From Amaranthus tricolor (Eukaryota; Streptophyta; Magnoliopsida; Caryophyllales; Amaranthaceae), in assembly GCF_026212465.1 (NCBI RefSeq), contig NC_080048.1:37476375-37540374 (forward strand): 64,000 nucleotides of DNA. The letters are read 5' to 3'. The position numbers and the translations under genes were made by a program. Under the pieces are notes generated by a model. The model had not been told where the DNA came from and made no database searches. It saw only the letters and a list, made by a program, of their open reading frames with translations. Shown here in pieces: positions 47,701 to 60,599 of the stretch (its first letter is position 1; each line of letters begins with the position of its first letter).

Positions 47701-50225
47701 TAACAGGGTCCATAAACTTTTAGACGCATAATCTTGACTTAATTGAGAGGAAATCTGTTTGAATTTGTTCTCCTTGCTTTATGTGTCGACTTAGTAGTAA
47801 GGATTACTTTGATAAGGATATATTATTGATGATAACTGAAGAAAAAACGGTAGGAATACAATATATAACTACCATTATGAGCCCAACATTGTGCACAAAG
47901 GAGCAAAGGAAACTTCTCATAAAGTCTGATACTCCATAACCCATATAATTTTTCATCACTTTTTCTACGATAACCAACCTCTTTTCCCCATCTTTGGACA
48001 TGGATTTAAGAAAACATCGGAGACCTCAATCTTGTTTCAAGATCTTAAACTTCTATTTCTTTACCCTAATGCCATTAAGTAGCTCTCATCTAGGCGGGAT
48101 TGGGTTGCCAAATCTCAAATGTATGTAATTATATGGTTGTTAGTAATAACAAAAAGGTTGTTTCTGGTTAGTCCTTGGCAACAAACATCTTCCTGAACTT
48201 CATATGACTAAGAAGTGCACATTCTTAAATGATCCATTTTGTTTCAAGACCTCTGCCGGAATGAATTTTGTTTTTGATTAGGGGAGTTAGTACTAGCGGT
48301 TAGAGGAGTTATTCGGCTATCTTTCATCATTAAGACATGTTTTCAAAATTTATTGCCAAGGTTTATTATTCTAAATTGTTTCTCCATTTATGAGCTCTCA
48401 ATCTCATGAATACGAGCAATGACAATTATATTTGTTTCATCTAGATTTTGCCTAGATCTTTAGACTAAAGGATGAAGCCATTGATACTTGATATTTCCAA
48501 AGCTTCTTATTGAAATACACATGAAATCTGGTCAGAGGTTCTGAAGTAGCTATTACATCATCTCCTTTAGAGAAGGGAAGAAACTAATGGAAATTTCCCA
48601 AGGGAACAGAGACCGTGAAGCAGGTTGAGCAAGAGAAGTCAACATTGATATTTTCCAGTATTTAAGTCGAATTTAAAAGTTTCAAACAATTTTCCAGCAA
48701 CTTTTCTGGGTTTTTTTGTCGCTGTAAAATTGACTTAAATCCGGAAAATACCTTACTTATACAAACTAAAATAATTTGTCATCCGAAACGAATAACCTTA
48801 TCTATTGTTAGGTCTTAAGTGATACAAAACACTACTATGCTTTCTACTGATTTTGGGTTATCTTTAGAAACTTCTGTAATATTTCACTCGTCCGTTGTGA
48901 ACAAAGAACTCTTCATGGAGTCATGTAGAAGTATTTCACAACTTTGATTGCTGGTCGTGTAAGAAATTCAATGGTGCCTTTTTCTGGATCTCCCTCAAGC
49001 TAAAAATTACGTTCCAAGCCCTATAAACTGCTAAGAGGGATGGTTTGTTTTCATTGCTGTGTGACATTAGAGCTCCAAGGAGGGTCACTTGTGTCATCTA
49101 GCTTCGAATGATAGTATGTGGCTGCATGCATCTTTCAAATGCATATCTTTCTTTTGTGCTAATTCACAGAAAGTATTACTAGTTATTTTTCTGTATTTGA
49201 ATCTCCTTTATGCACTAACAATTCCGTTGTCTTGTCATTTATTGTTTTCTTTCTCCCTATTGTAGTGAGTGAATAATGTAACACCCTCTAGGTTTCTGAT
49301 TAGGGCCATTATGTGGTTCTTCAAAGTGATGTGGCAATTTTCTTTATCATATGATTCTACCTCTATTTCTGGATCGCGTGGTGAAATTTTCTTGGAATGC
49401 TTCGTTTTTTATGTAAATGTCATCCTGTCTCTTTGTTTGGGAGCACATCCTTGTTTGTCAAAGGATTATCTCATTTCTGATGATGTGATTAGTTTTGTCA
49501 TCTGTTGCTGTCACCTTGGCTAGCAGTTCTACAGGGTGTGAAATGAATAAAGTGATCCCTTACAGATATACCTCCTTCAATATTTACTTCAGTACACTTG
49601 AATCTAATAGATAAGGCATATACTCTCTAGTGATTTTTGTGTCCTGGTACTTGATCATTTATTCAACATTATATTAGTCTGGAACTAGTTAAGAAATAAG
49701 GCTCCATAATTTCTTTAAAAATGATTGTTTGTTGGAAATCACAAGTTATATAAGTTTTTTCTTTCTTAGTTGCTGAAGCATGAAATTATTTGTGTAATAA
49801 TACTTGTGAAGTTATTAGTCATTGTAATGATATATTGTCCAATTAGGCTTTTGTTGGCCCGATACTTCAAGGTATTAATAGGTTATTGAAAATGACTAGC
49901 GTTTCATTAGTGCCATACTGCCATGCTCTAAACATTCACTATTTAGGATTGAAAATTGGGAATTAGCTGAAGTGATAAAAGAACTTTAATCATACTTCTA
50001 GTTGCTAGTTGTGCTATAGTTTGTAAATAAATACCACTACACCATAATGACCGTTAGATTACCATTTCTTTGAAGCTTTAGACCCTTCAGCTGAATTTGT
50101 GAACAAGCTATCGTCTGTTTTAATGTATTCCATTTATTTTTTATGTACTGTGATCTGCAATTAATTAATAAATTGCACTGGCCATAATTGATGTACTTTA
50201 ATATCTGTTATCCTTGTCATGACAG
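44760..50225. other. Gene-poor stretch, possibly still intron of the NFD6-like gene
   Basis: 44780-46060 holds moderately GC-rich, unidentified sequence (for example 45660-46040), perhaps old retrotransposon. 46306-46735 is a minisatellite. 47060-47190 has gaggcgcataaggcgcaaag-type repeats. 49266 follows a strong pyrimidine tract and AG (possible exon acceptor). TGTAACACCCTC at 49277 resembles an LTR start, but no partner was found. No complete gene is visible. Confidence 0.45.
46306..46735 (+). repeat. Minisatellite with palindromic core CTCCATTAATGGAG
   Basis: Eight copies of cctccattaatggagattgaaggtctaatttttt with substitutions start at about 46312, 46380, 46449, 46488, 46557, 46603, 46670 and 46708. 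The spacing is mostly about 68 or about 40 bases, so long and short units mix. The palindromic core is kept in most copies. Confidence 0.85.
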
Positions 50226-50257
50226 GTAGATTTGCCAACTATGTCACTCCCATCTAG
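50226..50257 (+). other. Candidate terminal exon of the NFD6-like gene
   Basis: The acceptor ttgtcatgacag precedes 50226. Joined to exon 2 in phase it adds ten codons and a TAG at 50255-50257. It competes with a candidate at 49266 (three codons then TAA) and with read-through into intron 2. Only transcript data can decide. Confidence 0.25.
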
Positions 50258-50890
50258 AAGCAGACTAGTCAACTGGGTGTTCCCTTGAACTAAAGAGTTC
50301 CTCTTTGTTTTCTACACTTCTACCTACATTAAGGTATCTTTCTTATAGCTTAGTGTTGGAGATGACCCATGACTATGGAAATGAATTTCGTTTTGACTTA
50401 TATCCTGAAAAACTTATTGATGGTGCTGAGCATCCATAATTTTGAGAGTCCAATTTTGATTACAAGAATTGCCGTCTTGATATGTAATTGTCAAAATTTT
50501 CAGAATGTGTTTTGTTGGCTTCCGCTATATCCTGTAAGTAGTTGTGGTCAATATCTAACGATGAGAAGACTGATCAATTTTTCCATTAATTTTTTTTTTC
50601 TATGCAAATTACTCATTCCCTTCGAGTTTTCTCGAACAATTCAGAAGGCTCTTATGTGGGTAACTAAAATAGGGCAAACTCAAAGGAATGAAGAGAAAAC
50701 TAGTTAATGATGAGTTGAGGAGGGAGTTTTTGTTAATTGGATGATTATCTACTCCAGAAGCATTGTTATAACCCACTTGTACATTCTTCTAAATCAACTT
50801 GATGGACATGACATTTTCCGCTTTAGGAAGTTTAGGAAGAATAATTGCATTGAGCTGTACATACAACTGATACATGGTGAATAGTTTTTT

Positions 50891-51240
50891 TGAAAATTTA
50901 AAAAAAAAGACAATTAACTTATTTCCCAAAATAAGCGTCCGTACATCCAAGCCTAGTCTCGGGGATCATTCGCTGTTAGTAGCAGGGACTTAATGCGTTT
51001 TAAGTTTTCAGTTCTCAGTTACTTCCTTATTCCAGTTGACGAGGTGGAGGAGTTACCAGTTAACCTTAAAGTCGCTGTTACTTTGGGCTTTTAATTTTTT
51101 TTTCCTCTTTCGCTCTTACTAACAGCGACTCTTGCCAAACTTAGGTTTGGATGTACGGACGCTTATTTTGGAAAATAAGTTTTCACGGAGCTTATTTTAG
51201 AAAATAAGTTGTTTAATTGTCTTATTTTTTTCAAATTTTC
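50891..51240. mobile_element. Mutator-like MITE, copy 2
   Basis: Same family as 37527-37946: inverted arms with aaaataagcgtccgtaca and tgtacggacgcttatttt, and interior gtcgctgttac and aacagcgact words. It is flanked by tagtttttt at 50882-50890 and 51241-51249 (perfect 9 bases). It is about 70 bases shorter than copy 1 because of a central deletion. Confidence 0.88.
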
Positions 51241-51249
51241 TAGTTTTTT

Positions 51250-51279
51250 TGGATACAGTTCAGGATAACTGCTTTTAAG

Positions 51280-51315
<36 letters not shown>

Positions 51316-52572
51316 TGCGTTCACAGTGGATTTGATTCATGTTGTCTGATGAGCTATGCCTAGGAGCCCACCTAGAAAACTACTAATGTTGTCTTGTCTA
51401 TTGTGAGTAGGCTCCGCCGAACAGTTCTGGTATTGAGGTTTCTGATGTTCATCTAATAATGTTAATTCTTAACCAAGCAATTGGATTGCTCGAGGGATTG
51501 CACTAGATCCTTTGGTTTCAAGTTGCATGATTAGGGATGGCAATGGACCATGTCTTGTCGTTTCTCCAAAACCTTGATCTGGTCACAACCAGAGGTGTGC
51601 AATTGTGTAAAAGCAACCAGACGATGACCCGAAAAGACCCGAATTTTAAATATAAAACTTCAAAAAACATGTTAGCTAGTACTAGACCCCAAAAAAAGTA
51701 AGACGACCCAAAACACTGAACTAAGACTCAACTAGATGACTCGAATTAATATCTATACACGACCCCCTCCTTCGTACCCTATATCATACTGGCACAATAT
51801 CGTGTGGGCTCTACCTATGGTCTTCTTTTACTTATTTAATAATTTTTTTGGTTATATGATAGGCTGGAGGAAGAGAGAGGCTACCTGAGAATTGTACCCA
51901 TGACCTTTATCCATGACCTTTTTTGAGAAGTGATACTTGCTCTCCAACTGATTTAAGACTCAATTCTCTATAATCTTCTTACTCAAGATTGTAGTTAGAG
52001 CCAATAATGACATTGAGGTCCGATGGGAACCCAAGTTTTTCCTGTAAATCTATAAAGTCCGTGTAGAGCCCAATCAAATAATCTGAGTAATTGAGGTTAA
52101 AGTCTTAAAGAGAAACAACATTATAAGCTGTAAACTAATTAGTTTTTAAGGAAGGGCGTTGTATGTCAATTATAGGGGATTGAATGATGGCCAATGTAGA
52201 AAGTTGTTGCAGGACAAATAGCAGGCATCTCCTTTTCGGCGGATCGTAGGACAGCAGGAGTACTGTATTAGCATTAGAATACCATTAGACATATATCTTA
52301 ATTGTACTTTTAATACTTGCTTTCACTATTAGAACTACTTTTAGATTAGTTTACACAAGGAGAATTCTCTCGAGGTTCACTGCAATTTTCCGCAACATGG
52401 CCAATGAACTAAGTTTAGCATTGAAGCATGGTAGATGTCTTGAAATATAGATCTCCATTGATTTAGATGGTATGAGGACTGAGGAGTGGTCTTAATTTTT
52501 GTTAGCTTACGAATCATTTAGATGATTTTCATATGATGGAAATGGATGGATTATTAGGTTGGTAAATTCAAG

Positions 52573-52575
<3 letters not shown>
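51250..52575. other. Unassigned sequence
   Basis: It starts with a T tract of about 32 bases (51283-51314). 51535-51740 has degenerate gacccgaa repeat words like those at 6.3, 17.9 and 22.3 kb. No gene was recognised. Confidence 0.45.

Positions 52576-52639
<64 letters not shown>
52576..52639. repeat. (TA)n microsatellite, about 32 units
   Basis: An uninterrupted TA run directly adjoins the left end of a MITE; a shorter (CA)n(TA)n run (52902-52939) lies before the next MITE copy. MITEs of this kind often land in or seed TA repeats. Confidence 0.95.
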
Positions 52640-52641
<2 letters not shown>

Positions 52642-52889
52642 AAAACCATTTAAGTAGTGAAAACTGAACATCAAACTAAGATGTACATACTATCTTATAG
52701 AGTAATATTTTATAAAGGAAAAAGTTTATATAATTTATAAAAATGCCATCTGAATATGTACATATTTTATTCATTTATGTACACCTTTTAGCAAATGTTC
52801 AATTATTTAAAAATTGCCATCGGAATATGTACACCATTTAAGTTTTGTGTATACCTGTTTTCAGTTTTCACCATTTTAATTGGTTTTCA
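52640..52889. mobile_element. MITE, copy A of a tandem pair
   Basis: 28-base inverted ends: gaaaaccatttaagtagtga at the left against ccattttaattggttttc at the right. The interior has gtacat-type words (aatatgtacatattttattc). It is a tandem neighbour of copy B in the same orientation. Confidence 0.75.
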
Positions 52890-52954
52890 CATAATCAAAA
52901 TCACACACACACACACATTTATATATATATATATATATAGGGGTAGGATCAGGT

Positions 52955-53229
52955 GAAAACCACTAAAGTGGTGAAAATTGAAAAGCAAACTGAGATATAC
53001 ATATTCTAGTAAAAGGTGTACATATTCTCTTATAGGGTGTACATATTTTTGTAAAGGGAAAAGTTTCATATTATTTATAAAAATATCATCTGAATATGTA
53101 CAACTTTTAGGCAAGTATGTATATTTTTTAGCAAATGTTCAATTATTTACAAAATTGCCACTGAAATAGTATACTATTTAAGCTTTTATATATATTTGTT
53201 TTCAGTTTTCACCATTTTAATTAGTTTTC
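52955..53229. mobile_element. MITE, copy B of a tandem pair
   Basis: Same ends (gaaaaccactaaagtggtga / ttttcaccattttaatta then gttttc) and the same interior order as copy A: aaagtttcatattatttataaaaat, catctgaatatgtaca, agcaaatgttcaattattta. It is about 25 bases longer than copy A. Confidence 0.75.
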
Positions 53230-56155
53230 GAATGATTTAAATCATATATATAATTTTATAAATAACTTTATTTATACTTTTTATATACGTTCATAAAAAC
53301 ATGAATATATCATCATGTTGTCGATGTATATGTACCAATCAAACAATTGAATGAAATGGAAGGAGTATGTGTCATTGCATTGATCTTTTTTGTGGCGTTG
53401 ATGGTTATAATGTCAATTTGATTCAGGGAATATTATGCAACAATGAAGTATTTAGTAGATTAAGATATTTGGGGACTGAATGCAGATTTGCAAAGTGCAA
53501 ATTTAGTGTTATCGTTATTGATGAATCAAAAAGCCTCTATTTTTCATACTCATCACTTAGTTTTAGTATCCGTTAGAGTTACTCTTAAAGAGATCGTTTC
53601 TTGGTGATTAGGTCATAAAACAAGAAGTTCATATACTAATAATTTGTACTGATTAAATTATTTAACTTATATAAGAAGTGCATCTCATAACGAAACCGTA
53701 TCATATATGAATTGTGATCCGTTTATTCCTGGAACTTGAATATGTATTTAAGCCGAACATAGGGAAAAATTGTAGTGTGAAAATTAGCATTTTTAATATT
53801 TGACTTTGTTGAGTCATTTAATGGTGGAATGACATGTAGGGACTAGTTTAGTTTAGTCACGTTCTCTAATTAAGGTTTAGCCCTTCGGGATCAAATATTT
53901 CACATGATGTAGTTATTTCTAATAAATAAAAGTATAAAAGTATATATTTAAAAATATGACATTTATTTTACCTATATATTCTCACGTATTTGTCTGCTAT
54001 TTGTCCTTTCTAACTTCAATTTATTTAAAATAATAAAACCCGTCATGACATTTATTAATAAAAAATTTACTATTGTATAAGAGACCAGTTTTATTGACTT
54101 AGAAAATATAATTTATATTCGTTGAGAGTTACTTTTTTTTTGTTAAATTCCTAAAAAATGATCTTTCTTATATGGTTGATCACTAGAATTTGCTGGAATA
54201 ATGAAACTTTGAAGGATGGTGTGTCAAGTGAAATCTAGTAATATACAGTTTGTGCGAAATTTTACTTGACTATATGTTATTTTATATAAATATACAAAAC
54301 AATAATGAATATAGCAACTAATAGAGACTAGTAAAGACAAAAATATTTAAGATTTCTTAATTTTTAGATTTCATCCATCACAGAATCGTGAGAGACGGTC
54401 TTTTTGAGAGATCATTTCTAATTGGGCTAATCCAAAAAGGACAATATAGAATAAGTTTTTGGGTAGACATTTAAAATATTGTGCGTACTTAAATACTTAT
54501 TCGGTGGGCATTAATTATATTATAAGTGGACATTAAATATATTGTAAGTAGACAATAAGAACATGGTAAGTAGATTAATAGGCTAAGTTTTTGCATTAAG
54601 AATATTGTAGTCTTTTAAGTACTTTTCAATAGACATTAAGTATATTGTAAATAGACATTAAAAATCATATAAGTAGTTATTAAGAATATAGTAAGTGGAC
54701 ATTAATGTTTAATGGGTTGAGCCTGAGAGACGTCTCTGAAGAAAAACATCTTTTTATACGTACTTTGAATCTAAGTGATGATTAATGAGGATTTGTAAAT
54801 TGATTAATTAAAGGATGATATATGTCTTGAGTGTTTGGCACCAAAGCTAACATGCCAGCTTGAGTACTTTATAAGTTTAATTTAAAATTCACAAAATTAA
54901 ACTACCTTGCAATTAGCAAATAGCAATAATGAGGTGATTTCCTGCCCTCCTTTTGTTAGCGTTGGTATCTCATCATTTGTCTTTTTATGGAGCAAGACAT
55001 GAAATCTTCATGTTACATCAAAGCTTATACTATTTTTTTTCTGTTTATTTTGTCAACTTAATTTTATTACTAATTACTAATTATAAATATTTTTTTGAGC
55101 TGTTCTTGTGAGAAACGGTCTTTAAATAAAAACTTTATATGCTAATAATTTGTATTATTTAACTATTTAATTTACGTATTAAGTGTCTCACGATGAGACC
55201 GCTTTATTGAAGAAATTGTGATTTTTCTTAGGAATTACTATTTTTGTATCACATAAATTGTCATATTTTTGGCTATTAAATTTATCATAATCTTGCGTTT
55301 AGAAATGTACTATGCCTAGATTTTCTTATTTAACCCCAACAAGGGTGTTAACTAGTTGAGTCAAGCTTGAGTATTAATTAAAGTACTTGATTTGGTTCAA
55401 TAGCTTTGCTTAAAATTGAATTTTCAAGTGTGAACTTAACTCAAAATATTCAAATACAAATTTATATCATGAAAATAAATTTAGATCCACATATGTGTCT
55501 CACATATTTCAAATGTATTTATAAAATAATTTTTGTTAATTATAACTTCTAAAAAGCACTATTGATATGAATGTTTTAAGCTTATTCATGACCCTCTAAA
55601 CCCAAAGTTAATCAGCGTTTGTCATATAAATATTTGAGTCGTGTTTAAACAGCTCGTCAATCAATTAGACACATCTTTTCGAATTTAAATATAGTTGAAA
55701 AAGTAAAATTCAAACAAAATATTATATTAATATTTCAAAAAAGTACTTTAACATATCTAAAATTCATTGTCTTTAATTATTTGGGATAATGTTTTAAATA
55801 AGGATAAATTCAAAGATGAGGATATTTTTAGATTCAAAGGGCCAATGCAAAATAATGACCAAGCAAATGAGTGGAGATGGGTCCCTATAAGAATGAAGTT
55901 AACTATATTTTTCTAACAATTATTTTGTTTCCTGTTTATTTATTTATTTATTTTATTTATTTCTTGCTTATTTCTGTTCCCTTTCTTTCTCATAGCCAGC
56001 AGTAGAAGCAGCTTTCAGCTTTCATTTGGTTTGGATTAAAACAGTTGGCCATTTATAGTTTGAAGATTTCTTCAATCCTACTCTGTCTGCCCAATAACAA
56101 CATGTATTTTAATTTAATTTAAATTTATTATTTTCATTCACCCAACTTGAATCTA

Positions 56156-56413
56156 CTCCCTCCAATTCAGCACTAACGTCCTATTGACTTTATGACTCTA
56201 TTTAATGTACTTATTTAATTTTTAATATTTCTAATTGTGCATTATTTAAAATTATAGAAAGTTGATATAAATAATTTTTGCATTGAGATGAATCAAATAA
56301 GATTCCACATGACTATGTTTTAACTTGTAGATTAATAATAAAATACAAATTAAGAGTAAGAAATAAATAGTGTCCAAAAAGTAAGTAAGACGTTAGTGCT
56401 GAATTGGAGAGAA
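56156..56413. mobile_element. Stowaway-like MITE
   Basis: CTCCCTCCAATTCAGCACTAACGT at the left is mirrored by acgttagtgctgaattggag at the right. TA lies at 56154-56155 and about 56414. Terminal match is about 24 bases with one or two differences. Confidence 0.8.
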
Positions 56414-56888
56414 TATTACTTATTTAAAAATGCGCGAGTGAGTACTGATACCCTTTTAAATATTTGAATTCATTTAAAATTTTATATGTGCATTACATTT
56501 ATCTGTCATTTATAATGGGTGAAAAAAAATTAAATTTATGTTTGTCCACACAAATACGTGTTTAAAACATACACAAATTAAGGTGGGTATAGTTCGACAG
56601 ACGCAGGATGGACGAATACATGCGGGGTGGCATTACGTTTCCACTATCTATTATAAGTAAGACATTACCCATTAAAATTATACTCCATAACCGGAGTAGA
56701 TGCAATGCGAAATCCACAAAATAACATTTTGTAGCCATTAAGTTTTTACGACAACAAATAAATTGGATTTTAGCCTATTATTGATTATTTTGTTTTTGTC
56801 AAATTTTTTTTAAAAAAAATTCAAATTAAACATATTTTGTTCTATAGAATTATTTTAGTTGGATTGAACTTATATTTTTCAAATTAAT

Positions 56889-56890
<2 letters not shown>

Positions 56891-56958
<68 letters not shown>
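56891..56958. repeat. (TTA)n microsatellite
   Basis: About 22 perfect trinucleotide units. Confidence 0.95.
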
Positions 56959-57797
56959 CTTTTTAAATTCCAAGTAATTGTTATTTTAAATAGAAAACCA
57001 AACTTGATTTGAAAAGAGAATGAGCCTACATAGAATTAGGGCTATCAAGATGAGGTGTAAAAGTGCAATAGAAATGCATGTACAATGTCAAGTGTGATGA
57101 ATAATCCTTCTTTCACTTTGTTATATTTTTCCTATTGTTTGTACTTTGCTTTAAATCATAAATGTAATCTCCTATTTGATTTGATCTCTCATGTATTTGT
57201 ACAACTACAAACCATAAATGCTATTTTGTTCTATCTCTTTCCAACTTTTTTTATTTTTTATTTTTTATTTTTTATCTTTTTGGGAGTGAATGGTCTCTTC
57301 TACCATCAAAAATAAGACTTCGTGTTCATAGAGTTCAGTAGTATATATTCTAACTTACAATGCTATTTATAAAAATGAAAAAGAAATATAAAAATGTCGC
57401 ATACTTCTTTGTGCCTTTGAATTTGTTACATTTGTAAATTAAAGTGAGAGATTTTTGCATATTGTATAGCAAAATCAAATGGATAGGAGTATTAATTACA
57501 CCTATATATGATTTGGTGATAATTTTTCAACTTAATACTATTTTAGATAATATAATTAATTAATTTTTATATATGAGCATTAGATTTTATACTTTTAAGT
57601 ATATAGTTTTATGTAGCAACAAAGTTGAGGTGCAACTAAAAAATAAAAGTAAAGAAGTCGAAAATATAAGAATTGCATAACTATTATTATAAAATTGCTA
57701 CCAAGAAAACTTGAACCTCTTAACTCATGTAATATATAAGTGTTCCTTTCCTTTTGACCACTTAATTTTATTACTTAGTTATACTATACTACTAGTA

Positions 57798-58051
57798 CTT
57801 TCTCCATTCTATATTAATTGCAACATTAAAAAAGATGATACTATTCATTCATCACTTTTAATTTGTGAATTTTTTAATGTATGAGCTAAAATATAATCAA
57901 GTGAGATCTTGTTTGATTCATCTCATTGCAAAGATTATTAATATCAAATTTTTATAATTTTTTATCATATATAATTAGAGATATTAAGGATTATATTAGT
58001 ACATTAAAGTGCGTAAAAAAACAAATATTGCAAGTAAATTGGAACGAAGAA
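57798..58051. mobile_element. Stowaway-like MITE, degenerate
   Basis: CTTTCTCCATTCTATATTAATTG then caacatt at the left resembles the inverse of attgcaagtaaattggaacg then aagaaa at the right; TA precedes the left end. Confidence 0.5.
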
Positions 58052-58802
58052 ATTATATAATCTAGAAAATCTACATGGCAAAACCTTTTTTTTTGGCAAA
58101 TCGATGTGTAAAGGAGAATGTACAAAAAAATCATGTAAGCCGTCCTCTAAAATCTTAAATCTCACAAAAATTGATATTTAGAATCACAAAGATAATAAGG
58201 TTTAAGGATCGAATCGACAGGAATTATGGGTTAATTTAGTGGTCAAAATTTTTTACTATTACCCTCATAAGTTGTGTTTGATTCTAATAATATTTATTGA
58301 AAGATTATTTTCTCTTTGCCTCTCCCGGATCCACATAAAAAATGAAAGAAAAACACTAACCTACCTTGGCATTCACTACCTAGAATGTTTGTTTGTTTTG
58401 TCTAAATAGATTCCAAAACCACAAGCCACAAGCCACATTTTTAAAAAATTATAAATAAAATGTTGTTGAAGTTAATTAAACCCCAAAATTTCCAATTATA
58501 CATAATAATGAGCAGCACCATAAATTGTACCTATTTTAGGTGTCCACTGTACTTGCAGGTCATTACACAATTGAGGGACTTCTTCCATTTGCAGAGATTT
58601 ATCATGAGGGTCCTAGCGCCAGATGGATTGCCCCATCTTATAAACCATGTGAACCATTTTTAGGATATTTATAAATAAAGAAAAAATTATTTTAAAAAAT
58701 TCTATTTATTATCCATTTATTATCCTTTTGTGATTGATTACAACTATTGATTATTATTAAATTATTCAACTTTTACATATTTTTTGCTGGCAGCACTACA
58801 TG

Positions 58803-58933
58803 ACACATTTTAATCGACTACTATAGGTACGTACCACTAAAGAGGAGTAGAGGTAGACCAATGAAAAGCATAAGGAGGTAAAAGAAGTGAGTGTAACGGC
58901 TAGTAAGTACCTACAGTAGCTGATTAAAATGTG
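58803..58933. repeat. Hairpin-forming inverted repeat next to the CACTA element
   Basis: cacattttaatcgactacta then taggtac is mirrored after about 75 bases by gtacctacagtagctgatta then aaatgtg. The CACTA element begins right at its end, so it may be a MITE that served as the insertion site. Confidence 0.65.
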
Positions 58934-59157
58934 CACTACTACAAATCATCACTTATGCCACAGTAGTAGTCGTGGCACAAGTAAGAATTTCCCATTGCTA
59001 TGATGTCTAGCCACGGGAATTTAAGTAAGAGACTACCGTGACTCATTGTAAATTACATTCGGCTACCACATGCATAACACATGGCTACAAATCATTTATA
59101 CAATTAGACTCGTAAAGAGGAAAATTCAACTAGTAGTATGTATTTAATGTTAACAAT

Positions 59158-59262
59158 CAGTAACATTCCTTCCACACAAATGCCTTGGGTAGGATTTGAA
59201 CCCAAGACCTCCAGGTTGGTACACTAACACTCCAACCATTAGATTATCAATTATTTAGTGAT
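59158..59262 (-). repeat. tRNA-derived SINE-like head
   Basis: On the minus strand a box A-like taatctaatggttgg and a box B GGTTCAAATCC (59202-59192) are spaced as in a pol III promoter. The 3' tail and target duplication are not clear, so a decayed tRNA is the alternative. Confidence 0.5.
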
Positions 59263-59312
59263 AATCTGAGTAATATTAGTATGCTTATAACATAAAACTC
59301 CTACCACTTATT

Positions 59313-59313
<1 letters not shown>

Positions 59314-59356
<43 letters not shown>

Positions 59357-59750
59357 ATTATTAAATGTAGTTAGTCGTCTTAGTTTAGTATTGGTATGCT
59401 AGTAGTAGTAGTGTATCATTCTTATAATATTAGTTGTATTAGTATATAATTAGTCGAATTAATATAGAATTAATATATTATTACTCGTATTATTGTATTA
59501 TTAGTTGCGCTAGTATATTATTACTTGTATTAGTGTATTATTAGCATATTATTAGTTGTATTAGTGTATTAATAGTATGTAATTAGTCGTATTACAGTAT
59601 TATTAGTATATTATTAGTCGTATCGTATTGGTACATTATTAGTATTTATTAGTCGTATAAGTGTCGTATTAGTCGTATTAGTGTATTATTAATAGTATTA
59701 GTATATAATTAGTCGTATTAGTATAGTAACACTTCTAAAAGATTAATTTA

Positions 59751-59795
<45 letters not shown>

Positions 59796-60150
59796 AGTTG
59801 AACAAAATTATTAAAAGTAAGTTAAACAAAATTATAATTAGTTTGAAAAAATTAGTTGCAAAATTACTAAAAATAAATTTGGTCAACTAATATTCCTAAA
59901 TGCAACAAAATTAGTCGTATATTAGAATAATATTACTCGTATAATACCTATTACTTAGCTAACACTTATTAGTTATGAGTATATTACTATATTATTAGTC
60001 GTATTACTATATTATTAGTTGCATTTGTATATTATTACTCGTATTAGTGTATTATTAATCGTATTCGTGTATCGTTAGAATAATATTAGTTGTGTTAGTG
60101 CATTGAGTATTAGTTTAGTTAATGTAGTATTAGTACATAATTAGTCGTAT
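59314..60150. repeat. TTA-rich cryptic array with tagtcgtatt units
   Basis: Two (TTA)n runs (59314-59353 and 59753-59791) and many copies of attagtcgtattagtgtatta in direct order, drifting. It lies wholly inside the CACTA element. Confidence 0.8.
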
Positions 60151-60599
60151 AGGTATTGAAAGTATACATCTGAATTATAATTAAGAACCAATAATTAAAA
60201 AATTAGAAAAGTCTTGGAATAGGTTAGAAACAACCTTACTCTCTTTTGTTGAAAATACTTTAATCTTACCTAAAATCATTGTTTAAGGTCTAGTTTGAGT
60301 ATTTGGTAAGTGAAAAAAGCTTCTCAAAATTTTTTAAAAATGTTTTTATTTAAAATATATTGAATTGAATTGAATCATTGTTTAAAGAATTTTTTTCTTA
60401 TATTAAATTTAAAAACAAGGGAAAATAATTACTTATTTTCTAATAAATGTAGAACTAATTAAGTTGGATGAAGATTTTGAATTTAAATCATTGATAAACT
60501 TTTTTTATTTTTTAAATTTTCTCTTAAAATATACTATTTCTGTGGCAAGATCAAAACTTACGATAAATTTCAAATTCAAGTGTTATAATTTATAACACA

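Larger units (their letters stand above)
53230..58802. other. Long AT-rich stretch without a recognised gene
   Basis: Contents seen: repeated gtaagtagacattaa words at 54440-54720, a (TTA)n run at 56891-56958, and Stowaway-like MITEs at 56156 and 57798. Short open frames (for example 53367-53576 and 57085-57315) have no family features. Nothing else was identified. Confidence 0.55.

Noticed and set aside
49277..49560. Another TGTAACACCC-type LTR start
   Set aside because: Only the first dozen bases fit; no end or partner was seen.
53367..53576. 69-codon plus-strand frame
   Set aside because: No homology I recognise, no flanking splice signals, and AT-rich surroundings typical of noise.
59314..59791. 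CRISPR-like regular repeats
   Set aside because: They are simple-sequence and transposon arrays in a plant genome, with no unique spacers between constant repeats.
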